64,000 nucleotides of DNA. Source: Paenibacillus sp. SYP-B3998 (GTDB lineage: Bacteria; Bacillota; Bacilli; Paenibacillales; NBRC-103111). Position numbers and translations under genes: made by a program. The notes beneath the pieces were generated by a model. That model saw only the letters and a list, made by a program, of their open reading frames with translations, was not told where the DNA came from and ran no database searches. How positions within the stretch are numbered: the first letter of the stretch is position 1; each line of letters begins with the position of its first letter. The stretch covers positions 186,001-250,000 of the forward strand of contig NZ_JAAIKC010000007.1 in the NCBI RefSeq assembly GCF_010820665.1, in the 5' to 3' direction. This document shows, one piece after another, positions 23,933-32,664 of this stretch.

Positions 23933-24619
23933 ATGGGAGTATTTACAAGAATGAAAGATATGACAAAAGCATCGATTCACGAGGTATTGGATAAAATTGA
24001 GGATCCAATTGTAATGTTAAACCAATATTTGCGCGATATGGAGCAAGAAATTGCGCAAGCTGAAGTAACTGTAGCTCGACAAATCGCTAATGAGCGCAAG
24101 TTGAAACAGCGTCTAGAAGAGTCTGTGCGTCTGGTTGCTGATCGTGAAGCGAAGGCAGGAGCAGCACTGAAAAATGGTCAAGAAGCTATCGCTCGTCAAG
24201 CGCTTGAAGAAAAGCTTTACCATGAAGATAAAATTGTCGAGTACACTGATTTGCATGAAGCTTCCAAAGCGCAAGCGGATGAATTGACGCAGCAACTGCA
24301 TGAAATGAAGGATGAGTTCTACAAATTACGCAACAAACGCAATGAACTCGTATCTCGTGCTCAGCTTGCTAAAGCTAAAAAACAAATGGCTCAAGTTTCC
24401 TATAGCGGTGTCATCGAAAGCGGTAACGCATCCCGTGGCTTCCAACGTATGGAAGAGAAGATCATGCAGCTGGAAGTAGAAGCAGAGATTGCCCGCAAAC
24501 CCTATGTACCAGCAGGCAGCATCAGCAGCTATACACCTGTGAATGCAGCTAAGCAAGCTAAAGTGGATGAGCAGTTGAATCTGCTCAAAGAAAAATTAAA
24601 CGGCAGCGCTGCCGAGTAG
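23933..24619 (+). CDS. PspA/IM30-family protein, copy 2 (LiaH-like)
   Basis: 228 aa. Starts [25 protein letters not shown], the N-terminal amphipathic helix of PspA/LiaH, then a long coiled coil and a short C-terminal segment ([13 protein letters not shown]). Four bases after the PspC stop with AAAGGAG; same operon. Expected to coat the inner membrane face under stress together with copy 1. Confidence 0.9.
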   Translation: MGVFTRMKDMTKASIHEVLDKIEDPIVMLNQYLRDMEQEIAQAEVTVARQIANERKLKQRLEESVRLVADREAKAGAALKNGQEAIARQALEEKLYHEDKIVEYTDLHEASKAQADELTQQLHEMKDEFYKLRNKRNELVSRAQLAKAKKQMAQVSYSGVIESGNASRGFQRMEEKIMQLEVEAEIARKPYVPAGSISSYTPVNAAKQAKVDEQLNLLKEKLNGSAAE

Positions 24620-24638
24620 CTTGTGAAACTAACCCTAG

Positions 24639-24666
24639 AAGGCCCCTCCTCGTGAGGGGCTTTTTC
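24639..24666 (+). terminator. Terminator of the psp-like operon
   Basis: GCCCCTC-CTCGT-GAGGGGC and TTTTT. Confidence 0.9.
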
Positions 24667-24838
24667 GCGTCATTTAGACGAATAGGTGTTCCGTTCTACA
24701 AATTTCCCAGGAAATAGTGCCTGTACTGTCGATTCTTGTTGGAGCTAACTGCATAAAACTACCAGTACGCTGGAAAGCGCAGGAAGCCATAATAAGCACA
24801 TCGATATCAATCCGTTGGAAGATGGGTGGGGGGCTTCT

Positions 24839-25735
24839 GTGAGGGAAACTTGGGAACACGGTTGGATTTGTTTGATTTTGGTCATGGCAGGGGCGGTTTT
24901 GGCTGGCTGTGGAGTGAACGAAACGCCAACTAAGCCCCTCAACTCAGACTCTGCGGCATTAATTAATCTGACGCTGCCCGTTCCACCCTCTACTACCAGG
25001 GTATCTGTTATAGACGATGAGCCAGTGGAAACGCAGCACTTTTACTCGGGGCCCCGAAAACATAAGCCCACTGAAAGAACAGTACCTGTGAAAGATAGAG
25101 GAAAAGTAGCTTACTTGACCTTCGATGATGGCCCATCACAGAGTACAAAGAAAATTTTGAGTATTTTGAAAAGTTTTAGAATTCCCGCTACTTTTTTTGT
25201 TGTAGGATCAGATACAAGTGAAGGGAGAGCCCTTTACAAGCAAATGGTTGCTGAGGGACATACGCTAGGCAATCACACTTACTCTCACGATTATAGTACC
25301 ATTTATAAATCGGTTGAGGCGTTCCGGAAAGATGTTCGTAAGCTGGATAAGCTATTAGAAGATACTGTAGGCTACCGACCAGATATTTTACGTTTTCCAG
25401 GGGGCTCCAATAATCATTTGAGCTGGAGGCCTGGCGGCAAACGTATTATGAGCAAGGTAACGAAAGCCATGATTGAAGATGGTTACCAGTTTTTTGACTG
25501 GAATGTTAGCTCTACGGACGCAGCAGCTCCTGTGCAAAATAAGGACATGATCATCGACGCTGTACTCAGCGCAAGCCGGGGCAAACAAAGTATCATCGTT
25601 CTGATGCATGACAATACGTTTAAAACAACAACCGTAGAAGCCTTACCTACCATGATCAAAAGACTGCAAGCCGCCGGGTTTCGTTTCGAGAAGCTGACAA
25701 AGTCCGCCTTCACCTTTAAATTTTTGGAGCCTTAG
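24839..25735 (+). CDS. Polysaccharide deacetylase lipoprotein (NodB domain)
   Basis: 298 aa. GTG 24839 gives a lipoprotein signal: ICLILVMAGAVLAGC with lipobox LAGC; the longer TTG frame lacks this logic, and GGGTGGGGGG sits upstream. NodB motifs: TFDDGPS (motif 1, catalytic Asp and metal Asp), HTYSHDY (motif 2, metal His), RFPGG (motif 3), then FDWNVSSTDA (motif 4) and LMHD (motif 5). A membrane-anchored carbohydrate esterase family 4 enzyme that removes acetyl groups from peptidoglycan or another wall glycan. Single gene. Confidence 0.88.
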   Translation: MRETWEHGWICLILVMAGAVLAGCGVNETPTKPLNSDSAALINLTLPVPPSTTRVSVIDDEPVETQHFYSGPRKHKPTERTVPVKDRGKVAYLTFDDGPSQSTKKILSILKSFRIPATFFVVGSDTSEGRALYKQMVAEGHTLGNHTYSHDYSTIYKSVEAFRKDVRKLDKLLEDTVGYRPDILRFPGGSNNHLSWRPGGKRIMSKVTKAMIEDGYQFFDWNVSSTDAAAPVQNKDMIIDAVLSASRGKQSIIVLMHDNTFKTTTVEALPTMIKRLQAAGFRFEKLTKSAFTFKFLEP

Positions 25736-25798
25736 CCGTTGAAGACATCCTTTCCATCGTTTACCATGGGAGTATGAACAATGGGGGGGAAGATAGGC

Positions 25799-26674
25799 AT
25801 GCCCGATGTGTTACAAATAGGCCCCTTGCAGTTGGAAGGACATCATCTTGCACTTCTGCTCGCTTGTTCCGTAGGCTTATGGCTTGTGCGCAGGCAAGTT
25901 CTTCGTCTTCAAGACGGAAACAAACTTCCTATTACGGATATCATCTTTAATGGGGCTATGATTGTCGTGCTTACATGGAAGCTTGGCGTAGTTTTTACAC
26001 AGCCCTCGATGTTATGGACGCAGCCCGCCAAGATACTATTCGTATCAGGCTCAGGCATAGAGGTGCTGCTCGGCCTACTTATCGCAATTGGGTATGGATG
26101 GTTCCAAATTCGCAAGCTGAGGATTCCGGCTATCCTGATGCTGGATGTTCTTGCATGCGGAGTGACAGCCGCTTTTCTCTTATATAACGCATTGATATCG
26201 GATAACGGACTGCCAACCACACTGCCGTGGGGTATTGGAGCTGAAGGAACAACAAGTAGATTTCACCCGTATCCTATGTATCTAGCGGTTCTCTTAGTGC
26301 CGCTTTTCCTTTGGCAGCAGTTTACCCAACTGCAATTACATGCGCCTGGAAGCGGAAGGCTCTTTAAATATTCGTTGTTCCACGTTGGTGCAGCGGGAAT
26401 GATAGCCAGCTTCTTCGCGCAACCCGCGTCAACGGTTGTCTTTCTTAGTTGGCCGCAGTTGCTATTTCTTTTCATGCTGTTCATTGGAATGCTTCTTCCG
26501 CCTATGGCACATAATACAAACAGAAGGGAGCTGAGCCACATGAGCCAAAACGATTCCAAAATGCAAATCCAACAAGAGCAGCAAAACAAAGAGCACCAGA
26601 AAATTGCATCTATACCTGGCAAAGAAGGCTTTGTCGATAAAAAACTGGATGGTCCGAACCGGCCTTCCACATAG
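25799..26674 (+). CDS. Lgt-like integral membrane protein
   Basis: 291 aa. Seven or so hydrophobic helices (residues about 10-235). The segment LPWGIGAEGTTSRFHPYPMY echoes the LPWG... RHPTQLYE region of prolipoprotein diacylglyceryl transferase, but the Lgt signature with the essential Arg/Asn/Glu loop is not seen, so it is a divergent, perhaps non-catalytic relative. The last 44 residues are hydrophilic and Gln/Lys-rich and carry their own ribosome binding site (see 26540). ATG 25799 is favoured by GGGGGG upstream. Confidence 0.6.
   Translation: MPDVLQIGPLQLEGHHLALLLACSVGLWLVRRQVLRLQDGNKLPITDIIFNGAMIVVLTWKLGVVFTQPSMLWTQPAKILFVSGSGIEVLLGLLIAIGYGWFQIRKLRIPAILMLDVLACGVTAAFLLYNALISDNGLPTTLPWGIGAEGTTSRFHPYPMYLAVLLVPLFLWQQFTQLQLHAPGSGRLFKYSLFHVGAAGMIASFFAQPASTVVFLSWPQLLFLFMLFIGMLLPPMAHNTNRRELSHMSQNDSKMQIQQEQQNKEHQKIASIPGKEGFVDKKLDGPNRPST
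26540..26674 (+). CDS. Possible internal in-frame small gene (44 aa)
   Basis: ATG 26540 lies in the same frame as the Lgt-like protein and is preceded by AGAAGGGAG at ideal spacing (nine bases). The 44-aa product (MSQNDSKMQIQQEQQNKEHQ... ending DGPNRPST) is hydrophilic and unlike the membrane protein before it. It may be a separately translated protein or the tail of a fusion. No function known. Confidence 0.35.
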   Translation: MSQNDSKMQIQQEQQNKEHQKIASIPGKEGFVDKKLDGPNRPST

Positions 26675-26728
26675 GATATTCCCCAGGACTTACGAAGGAA
26701 AACGCTTAGGAGAGGAATACCAAGTACC

Positions 26729-27124
26729 ATGAGCGACCGAGACAGGAATAAGCAGACGAAGCAAACTCAAGAGCAGAGCGATCTGGATCCATTTGAGATC
26801 AACTTTCTCCCCCAATTTGAGCAAGGTCGAGGTCCGCACGAGCCCTTTGTCAATGAGCACGGCGTCGTGATCGGCGATCATAACTATGAATCGGCGGAGT
26901 CCCCCCTTGAGCAGTGGAGTGCGGAGACGGATCCAGAGGTCATGGCTGGCGATGAATGGGTGCATCCCTACAAGGATATCGGCTTTCAAAGCGCCGAAAA
27001 TCGGGATTATTTTGAAAAGGGGATTCCCCCACAGGGTGGAATATTCACACATCCCGACAAAGATGTTTCTTACGAACCTGGTCAAGCTACAAGCAAGCAG
27101 GAAGAGGATAAGGCGGAAGCATAG
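26729..27124 (+). CDS. Acidic cytosolic protein, DUF3905-like
   Basis: 131 aa, acidic, with conserved-looking blocks DPFEINFLPQFEQGRGP, GVVIGDHNYESAESPLE, WVHPYKDIGF and GGIFTHPDKDV. From memory this resembles DUF3905 proteins of Paenibacillaceae and Bacillaceae; no role is known to me. No signal peptide or membrane segment. AGGAGAGG lies 13 bases before the ATG. Its stop codon is inside the terminator stem. Confidence 0.6.
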   Translation: MSDRDRNKQTKQTQEQSDLDPFEINFLPQFEQGRGPHEPFVNEHGVVIGDHNYESAESPLEQWSAETDPEVMAGDEWVHPYKDIGFQSAENRDYFEKGIPPQGGIFTHPDKDVSYEPGQATSKQEEDKAEA

Positions 27125-27140
27125 CTTTCGCCTTATTTTC
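27108..27140 (+). terminator. Terminator overlapping the stop codon
   Basis: ATAAGGCGGAAG and CTTTCGCCTTAT pair around the TAG stop, then a T-rich tail. Confidence 0.75.
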
Positions 27141-27165
27141 ATTTTACGTTCAGGTTACTTTGTGC

Positions 27166-27194
27166 TTTGCATTCTACGCACACGGATGTATAAT
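27166..27194 (+). promoter_or_regulatory. Promoter of the bacilliredoxin gene
   Basis: TTTGCA (27166-27171), 17 bases, TATAAT (27189-27194). Confidence 0.55.
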
Positions 27195-27248
27195 AACAAT
27201 AAACATTACGTTTTAATATTAACTATAAAATACTAAGGGGTGGAACAT

Positions 27249-27686
27249 ATGGCAATGTCTTTTGATTCCTACATGAAAGATATGGTTAAACCGATGAGAG
27301 AAGATTTGACTCGTCTGGGGATTACAGAACTTCTGACACCAGAGCAAGTGGAAGAAGCGATTGCAAAGTCTAAGGACGGTACGCTTCTGCTTGTTGTTAA
27401 CTCCGTTTGTGGTTGTGCAGCTGGTCAATGTCGTCCAGGCGTTGCGAAAGCTCTGCAAAATGATGTGCTTCCTACTTACACATACACGGTGTTCGCAGGT
27501 CAAGAAAAAGAAGCAACGGCGAAAGCACGCGAATTCTTAGCGCCCTATCCGCCATCTTCGCCATCTATCGCACTGTTCAAAAACGGTGAACTGGCACACT
27601 TCATTCAACGTCACCAAATTGAAGACCGTTCTGCAGAAATGATCGCTGGCGATCTAGTCGGCGCTTTCAACGAATTCTGCAAATAA
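27249..27686 (+). CDS. Bacilliredoxin, BrxA/BrxB family
   Basis: 145 aa, the usual size of YphP/YqiW. Thioredoxin-like fold with the diagnostic CGC motif (Cys54-Gly-Cys56, in NSVCGCAAGQC); Cys61 is also present. It removes bacillithiol from mixed disulfides on proteins after oxidative stress, so the host probably makes bacillithiol. AAGGGG is eight bases before ATG 27249; the GTG at 27240 falls in the binding site. Single gene between a promoter and a terminator. Confidence 0.92.
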   Translation: MAMSFDSYMKDMVKPMREDLTRLGITELLTPEQVEEAIAKSKDGTLLLVVNSVCGCAAGQCRPGVAKALQNDVLPTYTYTVFAGQEKEATAKAREFLAPYPPSSPSIALFKNGELAHFIQRHQIEDRSAEMIAGDLVGAFNEFCK

Positions 27687-27716
27687 GAAGCTCAGGAAGA
27701 AAACTTTATCAGCATG

Positions 27717-27750
27717 GCCCGTCTTGCAGTATTTGCACAGCGGGCTTTTT
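27717..27750 (+). terminator. Terminator of the bacilliredoxin gene
   Basis: GCCCG and CGGGC with an inner TGCA/TGCA helix and a T-run. Confidence 0.75.
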
Positions 27751-27781
27751 GTTTTGTGAAGCCTTGAGCGAATAGCTGACT

Positions 27782-27810
27782 TTGAAAATTCAAGTGCTAA
27801 AGTCTATACT
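27782..27810 (+). promoter_or_regulatory. Promoter of nadE
   Basis: TTGAAA (27782-27787), 17 bases, TATACT (27805-27810). The start of RNA near 27817 argues for the downstream ATG 27862. Confidence 0.65.
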
Positions 27811-27861
27811 TAATCATAAAGAATGCATTCTTCGATCATTAGAGAAAAGGTGGAGACATGG

Positions 27862-28671
27862 ATGAGTCTGCAACAGGATATTATCGCCAAGCTCGGCGTT
27901 AAGCCCGAAATCGACATCGACACAGAAATTCGCAATCGGGTGGATTTTCTTAAAAATTATGTGTTGGGCGCCCATGCCAAAGGGCTGCTAATCGCAATCA
28001 GCGGAGGCATTGACAGCGCCGTTGCCACAGGCCTTTGCAAGCAGGCGACGGATGAACTGACCGCCGAAACGGGGAAGGAATACAAAACCGTTGGCGTATT
28101 TCAGCCATACGGCGTGCAAGTTGATATTGAGGATAGCTACGCTACGGCGAAAGCCTTCGATTTGAAATTTCAAATCGAGAATAACATCGAAGAAGCCGTC
28201 GATGAAATTGCTATCGAGGTTGAATACGGACTCAAGCATATCGGCGTTCATCAACACGTAAGCCGCGGAGGCAAAGGCAACATCAAAGCGCGGACGCGCA
28301 TGGTTATGCAGTATGCCCTCGCATTCGAACTTGGATTGATCGTTGTAGGCACGGATCACGCATCTGAAGCCATCACGGGCTTCTTCACCAAATACGGTGA
28401 CGGAGCAGTCGATATTACGCCGCTGAGCACGCTGAACAAACGTCAAGTACGTTCGCTAGCTGCGAGGCTGGGCGTACCGCAAAGCGTTCTCGACAAAGCC
28501 CCTACGGCTGGACTATGGGACGGTCAAACCGATGAGAACGAGCTGGGTATTACATACGGTGACAATAGCGACTATCTGGAAGGCAAGCAAATCGATCCGA
28601 CCATTCAAGAGAAGCTGGAGAAACAATACTTGAAAACGGAGCATAAACGCATTCCGATTCCTGGTATTTAA
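27862..28671 (+). CDS. nadE: Ammonia-dependent NAD+ synthetase
   Basis: 269 aa, typical of NH3-dependent NadE. It amidates deamido-NAD with ATP, the last step of NAD synthesis. The PP-loop SGGIDS is at residues 47-52; TRMVMQYALAF, GTDHASEAITGF and FTKYGDGAVDI(TPL) line the deamido-NAD site. No glutaminase domain. AGGTGGAG is six bases before ATG 27862; the longer frame from 27823 starts only a few bases after the predicted RNA start and has no binding site. Confidence 0.95.
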   Translation: MSLQQDIIAKLGVKPEIDIDTEIRNRVDFLKNYVLGAHAKGLLIAISGGIDSAVATGLCKQATDELTAETGKEYKTVGVFQPYGVQVDIEDSYATAKAFDLKFQIENNIEEAVDEIAIEVEYGLKHIGVHQHVSRGGKGNIKARTRMVMQYALAFELGLIVVGTDHASEAITGFFTKYGDGAVDITPLSTLNKRQVRSLAARLGVPQSVLDKAPTAGLWDGQTDENELGITYGDNSDYLEGKQIDPTIQEKLEKQYLKTEHKRIPIPGI

Positions 28672-28690
28672 CAGTCGGGGAGTTGAATAT

Positions 28691-28735
28691 AAAAAGGCTG
28701 AAAGTTTCTCTAGGAAGAGATCTTTCAGCCTTTTT
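28691..28735. terminator. Bidirectional terminator
   Basis: AAAAAGGCTGAAAG and CTTTCAGCCTTTTT with inner TCTC/GAGA pairing, between convergent nadE and the aldo/keto reductase. Confidence 0.85.
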
Positions 28736-28751
28736 GAGCAGCAGGTAAAAA

Positions 28752-29729
28752 TTAAGGGATTTGGTGGCCGCGTGACTTCTCGAAAAGCGCGTACCATTCT
28801 TCACGGCTGAGCAGCTCGGAAATACGAACGGCATCTTTGCAAGCCAGTACTCGCTCCGCAGAAGACGTGCCGATAACTGGCTGGATATAAGCTGGATGCT
28901 TCATTAACCAGCCGAGTACAATTGATTCAGGCGTCGTTTCCTTCTCTATCGCCATTTGTTGAACCAGCGCAGCGGTTTGCTTCTCCGCATTGGTAGCGTT
29001 ATCTAGAGATTTACCCGAGTAGATGCCTTGGGCGAGCGGACCCCAAGCTTGAACTTGAATGTTTTCCATTTGGGCGTGTTCCATAATGCCATCGGCGAAG
29101 TTGATAGTTACGCCCTCTTTGTGATTTACAAGGATGCCTTGGTCGAGCCAGTCTGTGCGAGCGAGGCTCATTTCCAGTTGGTTGACAACGAGTGGTTCTG
29201 CAATGGATCTTTGCAGGAAGCGGATTTGTGAGGCGGTCATGTTGGATACACCAAAATGACGGACTTTACCGGAAGTTTTCAATTGAGTGAAAGCTTCCGC
29301 CACCTCATCAGGCTCCATCAGAGGATCCGGACGGTGCAGTAAAAGCACGTCTAGGTGTTCTACGCCAAGGCGCTCAAGAATGCCATCCACGGAACTCAAA
29401 ATGTGGCTTTTCGAGAAGTCATAGCGTCCAGGCAACACGCCATCGGATTGACGAATACCGCATTTCGATTGCAGCACGATTTGATCGCGCAGATCGGGCC
29501 TATTTTTGAGGATTTGTCCAAAGACGGACTCTGACTTTCCTTTTTTATAAATGTCTGCATGGTCAAACATGGTAATTCCAATAGAAAGAGCAGCTTCAAC
29601 GGCAGCCTCTGCAATTGTGTAATCTTCCTTCGTAAGGGGATCATGATTCCATCCGCCACCAATACCCATACATCCGAAAACGACTCTACTGGTCGATATT
29701 CCTCGTTTTTCAAGCGGCATTGCTTTCAT
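28752..29729 (-). CDS. Aldo/keto reductase (YdhF-like)
   Basis: 325 aa TIM-barrel NADP-dependent oxidoreductase. Catalytic tetrad region visible: FDHADIYKKGKSE (Asp, Tyr), QSKCGIR (Lys) and LLLHRPDPLM (His). Cofactor segment near the C-terminus VIGTSSAERV. Substrate unknown; YdhF-like members reduce diverse carbonyls. ATG 29729 is preceded by GGGAGG seven bases upstream; a TTG at 29744 is not needed. Confidence 0.9.
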   Translation of the reverse strand: MKAMPLEKRGISTSRVVFGCMGIGGGWNHDPLTKEDYTIAEAAVEAALSIGITMFDHADIYKKGKSESVFGQILKNRPDLRDQIVLQSKCGIRQSDGVLPGRYDFSKSHILSSVDGILERLGVEHLDVLLLHRPDPLMEPDEVAEAFTQLKTSGKVRHFGVSNMTASQIRFLQRSIAEPLVVNQLEMSLARTDWLDQGILVNHKEGVTINFADGIMEHAQMENIQVQAWGPLAQGIYSGKSLDNATNAEKQTAALVQQMAIEKETTPESIVLGWLMKHPAYIQPVIGTSSAERVLACKDAVRISELLSREEWYALFEKSRGHQIP

Positions 29730-29957
29730 AGGTTTGCCTCCCAATCTAATTGTTTATGTTCATTATACCTGTTCAGGAAGTTTGGCATAAGGACTGAAGA
29801 TAGGTTCAGTTACTTACCTTCAAGTAACCACGTATTCAAATAGCTGCGCTAACTGTGAGCGATTTACGGGAAGGTTGACTGCTATACCTTGACCAGCGGT
29901 AAGGAATCATGTACATTGTACGCAAATCGATACAGGAAAAGTGGGTGCTAACATCTT

Positions 29958-30347
29958 ATGATCATTGGAGTGGGAACGGATTTGGTTGAAATTGCGCGAA
30001 TGCGCAAAACGCTAGAGGGCTCGGCTGCTGCTCGATTTCTGGAGCGGATACTTACGCCACAAGAGAGGTTGCTTGCTGAGCAGCGGAGAGGTCGGATCGC
30101 AGAGTTTGCTGCAGGTCGTTTTGCGGCCAAGGAGGCGATTGTGAAAGCAATCGGCTGTGGAATCGGCAAGCAAATCGGCTTTCAAGATGTTGAGGTATTG
30201 CCGGATGGACTCGGCAAACCTATATGCCGGGTATCGGAAGAAGCTCTGCTCCGTGCAGGCTTGAACGGCAGCAGTCACCGCATCCATATTAGCATTACGC
30301 ATACGGAGTCGATGGCTGCTGCTTATGCCATTGTAGAGCAGCTCTAG
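29958..30347 (+). CDS. acpS: Holo-[acyl-carrier-protein] synthase
   Basis: 129 aa trimeric phosphopantetheinyl transferase that turns apo-ACP to holo-ACP with CoA. Conserved Asp8 in GVGTDLVEI (Mg/CoA site), the FAAGRFAAKEAIVKA motif with the essential Glu, and ISITHTESMAAAYAI at the end. Length as in the family. Its final codons form half of a terminator hairpin. The 228-bp gap before it shows only weak promoter-like elements. Confidence 0.95.
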   Translation: MIIGVGTDLVEIARMRKTLEGSAAARFLERILTPQERLLAEQRRGRIAEFAAGRFAAKEAIVKAIGCGIGKQIGFQDVEVLPDGLGKPICRVSEEALLRAGLNGSSHRIHISITHTESMAAAYAIVEQL

Positions 30348-30366
30348 AAGCTGCTCTATTTTTTTG
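30334..30366. terminator. Terminator overlapping the acpS stop codon
   Basis: TAGAGCAGCT and AGCTGCTCTA flank CTAGA and are followed by seven T residues; it also overlaps the 3' end of the cytochrome gene on the other strand. Confidence 0.8.
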
Positions 30367-30805
30367 AACTAAGCCAATCGGCTAGAAGCCCGACCTCTTC
30401 TTCGGTGAGCTTCGTCTTGTAGGCGGGCATACCGCCCCCGCCATTTTTGATTTTGTTCGTAATTTGCTCTTCGCTCATCGTAGCGCCAACCTTTTGCAAA
30501 TTCGATTTAGGGCCGACTTTGCCTGCCAAGTCTACACCGTGGCAGCTGATGCACTTATTCACGGTGAAGGACTCCTGCGCCTTCACATAGGCGGGGTTAC
30601 TCTCTTGCGTATCCGCACTGGCGGACGGCGAGACTGGGGCCTTCGGCGTTATGCCTGAGCCGCTGCCGCAGGCGGCAAGAGCAAGGACCATCGGCGCGAT
30701 GACGATCGCGAATACGATGCTCCTTGCTCCCCGCCAATTCACCGCGGACATAACGCGGTCTTTCATATTAACAGCAGCTGTATGAGCTGCTTGTTTGATT
30801 GTCAT
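30356..30805 (-). CDS. Membrane-anchored small c-type cytochrome (CccB-like)
   Basis: 149 aa. N-terminal hydrophobic segment ending in LALAAC (lipobox, Cys46), a Pro/Ser/Ala-rich linker, then a single class I cytochrome c domain: heme motif CISCH (Cys85, Cys88, His89) and axial Met126 in GGGGMPAYK. Resembles Bacillus cytochrome c551, a lipoprotein electron carrier to the terminal oxidase outside the membrane. GGAGG is 10 bases before the ATG. Downstream of a membrane-protein gene by 45 bases; likely the same transcript. Confidence 0.9.
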   Translation of the reverse strand: MTIKQAAHTAAVNMKDRVMSAVNWRGARSIVFAIVIAPMVLALAACGSGSGITPKAPVSPSASADTQESNPAYVKAQESFTVNKCISCHGVDLAGKVGPKSNLQKVGATMSEEQITNKIKNGGGGMPAYKTKLTEEEVGLLADWLSSKK

Positions 30806-30850
30806 GGCTGAGCTACCTCCAGAACATGGATCTTTTATTTTCTTACTCGC

Positions 30851-31426
30851 TTACTTCCCCCAAACCCGCAGCATATAAGCGCTAACGAGTAGGCTGATCC
30901 CACCCATTCCTTCGAGCACAACGGCGGAGTAGCCGAGATACCATACGCCCATAATTGCGGACAAGGTGAATAACCACAGTCCCAAATAGACAAGGGGTTT
31001 TCCCAGCAAAAGTCCAAACTGGACGAAGCCAATCGCCAAGATGAAGGCCCGCAGCACCGGCGTGAAGAGTGGCCCGATAGCGCCAATTGCCTCAAGCAGC
31101 GCGACCGCTGCAATGAGCAGCGCCCCGGGCAGCAGCAGAAAGATAGGGTGCCCCCAACCACTGCGGTCACTTACTTGAACCCCTGATCCACTTTCACTGC
31201 GAGACTCCTTACGTAGGTTCCAAATTTGAATTAAGCTGGCCGCTACAGCCGTAATTAAGACCGCTTGCTTGAGCCAATCGAAGTTCCGCCAAACAATAGC
31301 GAAATCAATTAGAGCGCTGAAGATCCACGCTATGCCCCAAATGCTTAATAGCGGCAGCAGCGCACGCGCTTCTCCGATCCAAGCTTTTCTTCTATTTACC
31401 AAATCTGTTTGCTTTGCGTTCTGCAT
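30851..31426 (-). CDS. Polytopic membrane protein, function unknown
   Basis: 191 aa with about five or six helices (near 20-40, 50-70, 95-115, 120-140, 145-163, 165-185). Short polar loop rich in Ser/Arg/Glu near residues 72-90. No known motif. ATG 31426 with AGAGGTG upstream is chosen; the longer frame to 31561 has no binding site and runs into the mutY promoter region. Upstream of and probably co-transcribed with the cytochrome c gene, so a role in respiration is possible but unproven. Confidence 0.6.
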   Translation of the reverse strand: MQNAKQTDLVNRRKAWIGEARALLPLLSIWGIAWIFSALIDFAIVWRNFDWLKQAVLITAVAASLIQIWNLRKESRSESGSGVQVSDRSGWGHPIFLLLPGALLIAAVALLEAIGAIGPLFTPVLRAFILAIGFVQFGLLLGKPLVYLGLWLFTLSAIMGVWYLGYSAVVLEGMGGISLLVSAYMLRVWGK

Positions 31427-31527
31427 ACATTCACCTCTAGTTTTCTCTTCCGAACTTCTCGTATAATGGTAACATATATCCATGCATCTATTATAACTTG
31501 ATCGTGTCTTATAGAGAAGGAGAGCAC

Positions 31528-32652
31528 ATGTACAGCGAAGAACAGAAACAATATTTTTCACAGAACTTGCTGAACTGGTATCACATACACAAGCGTGATT
31601 TACCTTGGCGAAGAAGTAAAAACCCTTATTATATATGGATTTCTGAGGTCATGCTGCAGCAAACGCGGGTAGATACGGTGATCCCTTATTTCCATCGTTT
31701 TATAGAGCAGTTTCCGACGGTCGAGGCGCTGGCGACTGCACCAGAGGAAAATGTGTTGAAGGCATGGGAGGGTTTAGGCTACTACTCGCGTGCGCGTAAT
31801 CTGCAAAATGCGGTAAGAGAAGTTCATGAACGTTATGGGGGCGTAGTCCCTCAGGAGAAAACAGAGATCTCCTCGCTAAAGGGAGTGGGTCCTTATACTT
31901 CGGGGGCTATTCTTAGTATTGCTTACAACAAGCCAGAGCCTGCCGTTGACGGCAACGTGATGCGGGTATTGGCTAGGTATTTTTTAATCGAAGAAGATAT
32001 TATGAAGCCTGCAACTCGAGTACGAATGGAGAAGTTGGCCCGTGAACTGATTATGGAAGGAACAGCACGTGATTTCAATCAAGCGCTGATGGAGCTTGGG
32101 GCTATGGTATGTACGCCGCGCTCTCCGCATTGCTTAACGTGTCCGGTCATGGCGCATTGTTCAGCGCGTGATGTGGGCATGGAGGAAACGCTTCCTATCA
32201 AAAAGAAAGCAAAACCCCCGCGCCCTGAGTTGAGAGCAGTAGCTTTCATTGAAGGTACAGGTGAATATGATGGGAAATGGCTAATTCGTCAGCGCCCTCA
32301 GGAGGGTTTGTTGGCCAAAATGTGGGAACTGCCACATGTAGAATGGCAATTGTCTGACTGGCAAGCCGATGCCTATAACATGAATGAACTTCGCCAGTGC
32401 CTAGCGGATCAAGAGCAAATCGTTATTAGTCCTGAGGACTGGCTCATGGATGCTGAACATGTATTTAGTCATATTGTTTGGAAAATGAAAGTATATCGCG
32501 CTAAGCTAGGGGACGCGAGTCGTCCGCGTGACGGTGATGACTGGATTCCGTTCCACTATCGCTGGGTAAGCATGGACGAGCTCCAGCAATATGCGTTCCC
32601 TAATGCCTTCGTGCGTATCATTAATGCGTGGCAGGAGCAGCGCAAAGATTAA
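31528..32652 (+). CDS. mutY: A/G-specific adenine DNA glycosylase
   Basis: 374 aa. Removes adenine mispaired with 8-oxoguanine. HhH-GPD domain with catalytic Glu40 (SEVMLQQTRV), HhH SSLKGVGPYTSGAI and catalytic Asp141 (AVDGNVMRV); iron-sulfur cluster loop C-x6-C-x2-C-x5-C in CTPRSPHCLTCPVMAHC; C-terminal NUDIX-like domain (WLIRQRPQEGLLAKMWELPH) that reads 8-oxoG. Start ATG 31528 has AGAAGGAG; the TTG at 31498 is a frame extension. Convergent with the Crp/Fnr gene, 12 bases apart. Confidence 0.96.
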   Translation: MYSEEQKQYFSQNLLNWYHIHKRDLPWRRSKNPYYIWISEVMLQQTRVDTVIPYFHRFIEQFPTVEALATAPEENVLKAWEGLGYYSRARNLQNAVREVHERYGGVVPQEKTEISSLKGVGPYTSGAILSIAYNKPEPAVDGNVMRVLARYFLIEEDIMKPATRVRMEKLARELIMEGTARDFNQALMELGAMVCTPRSPHCLTCPVMAHCSARDVGMEETLPIKKKAKPPRPELRAVAFIEGTGEYDGKWLIRQRPQEGLLAKMWELPHVEWQLSDWQADAYNMNELRQCLADQEQIVISPEDWLMDAEHVFSHIVWKMKVYRAKLGDASRPRDGDDWIPFHYRWVSMDELQQYAFPNAFVRIINAWQEQRKD

Positions 32653-32664
32653 TCGATGAAGTCA

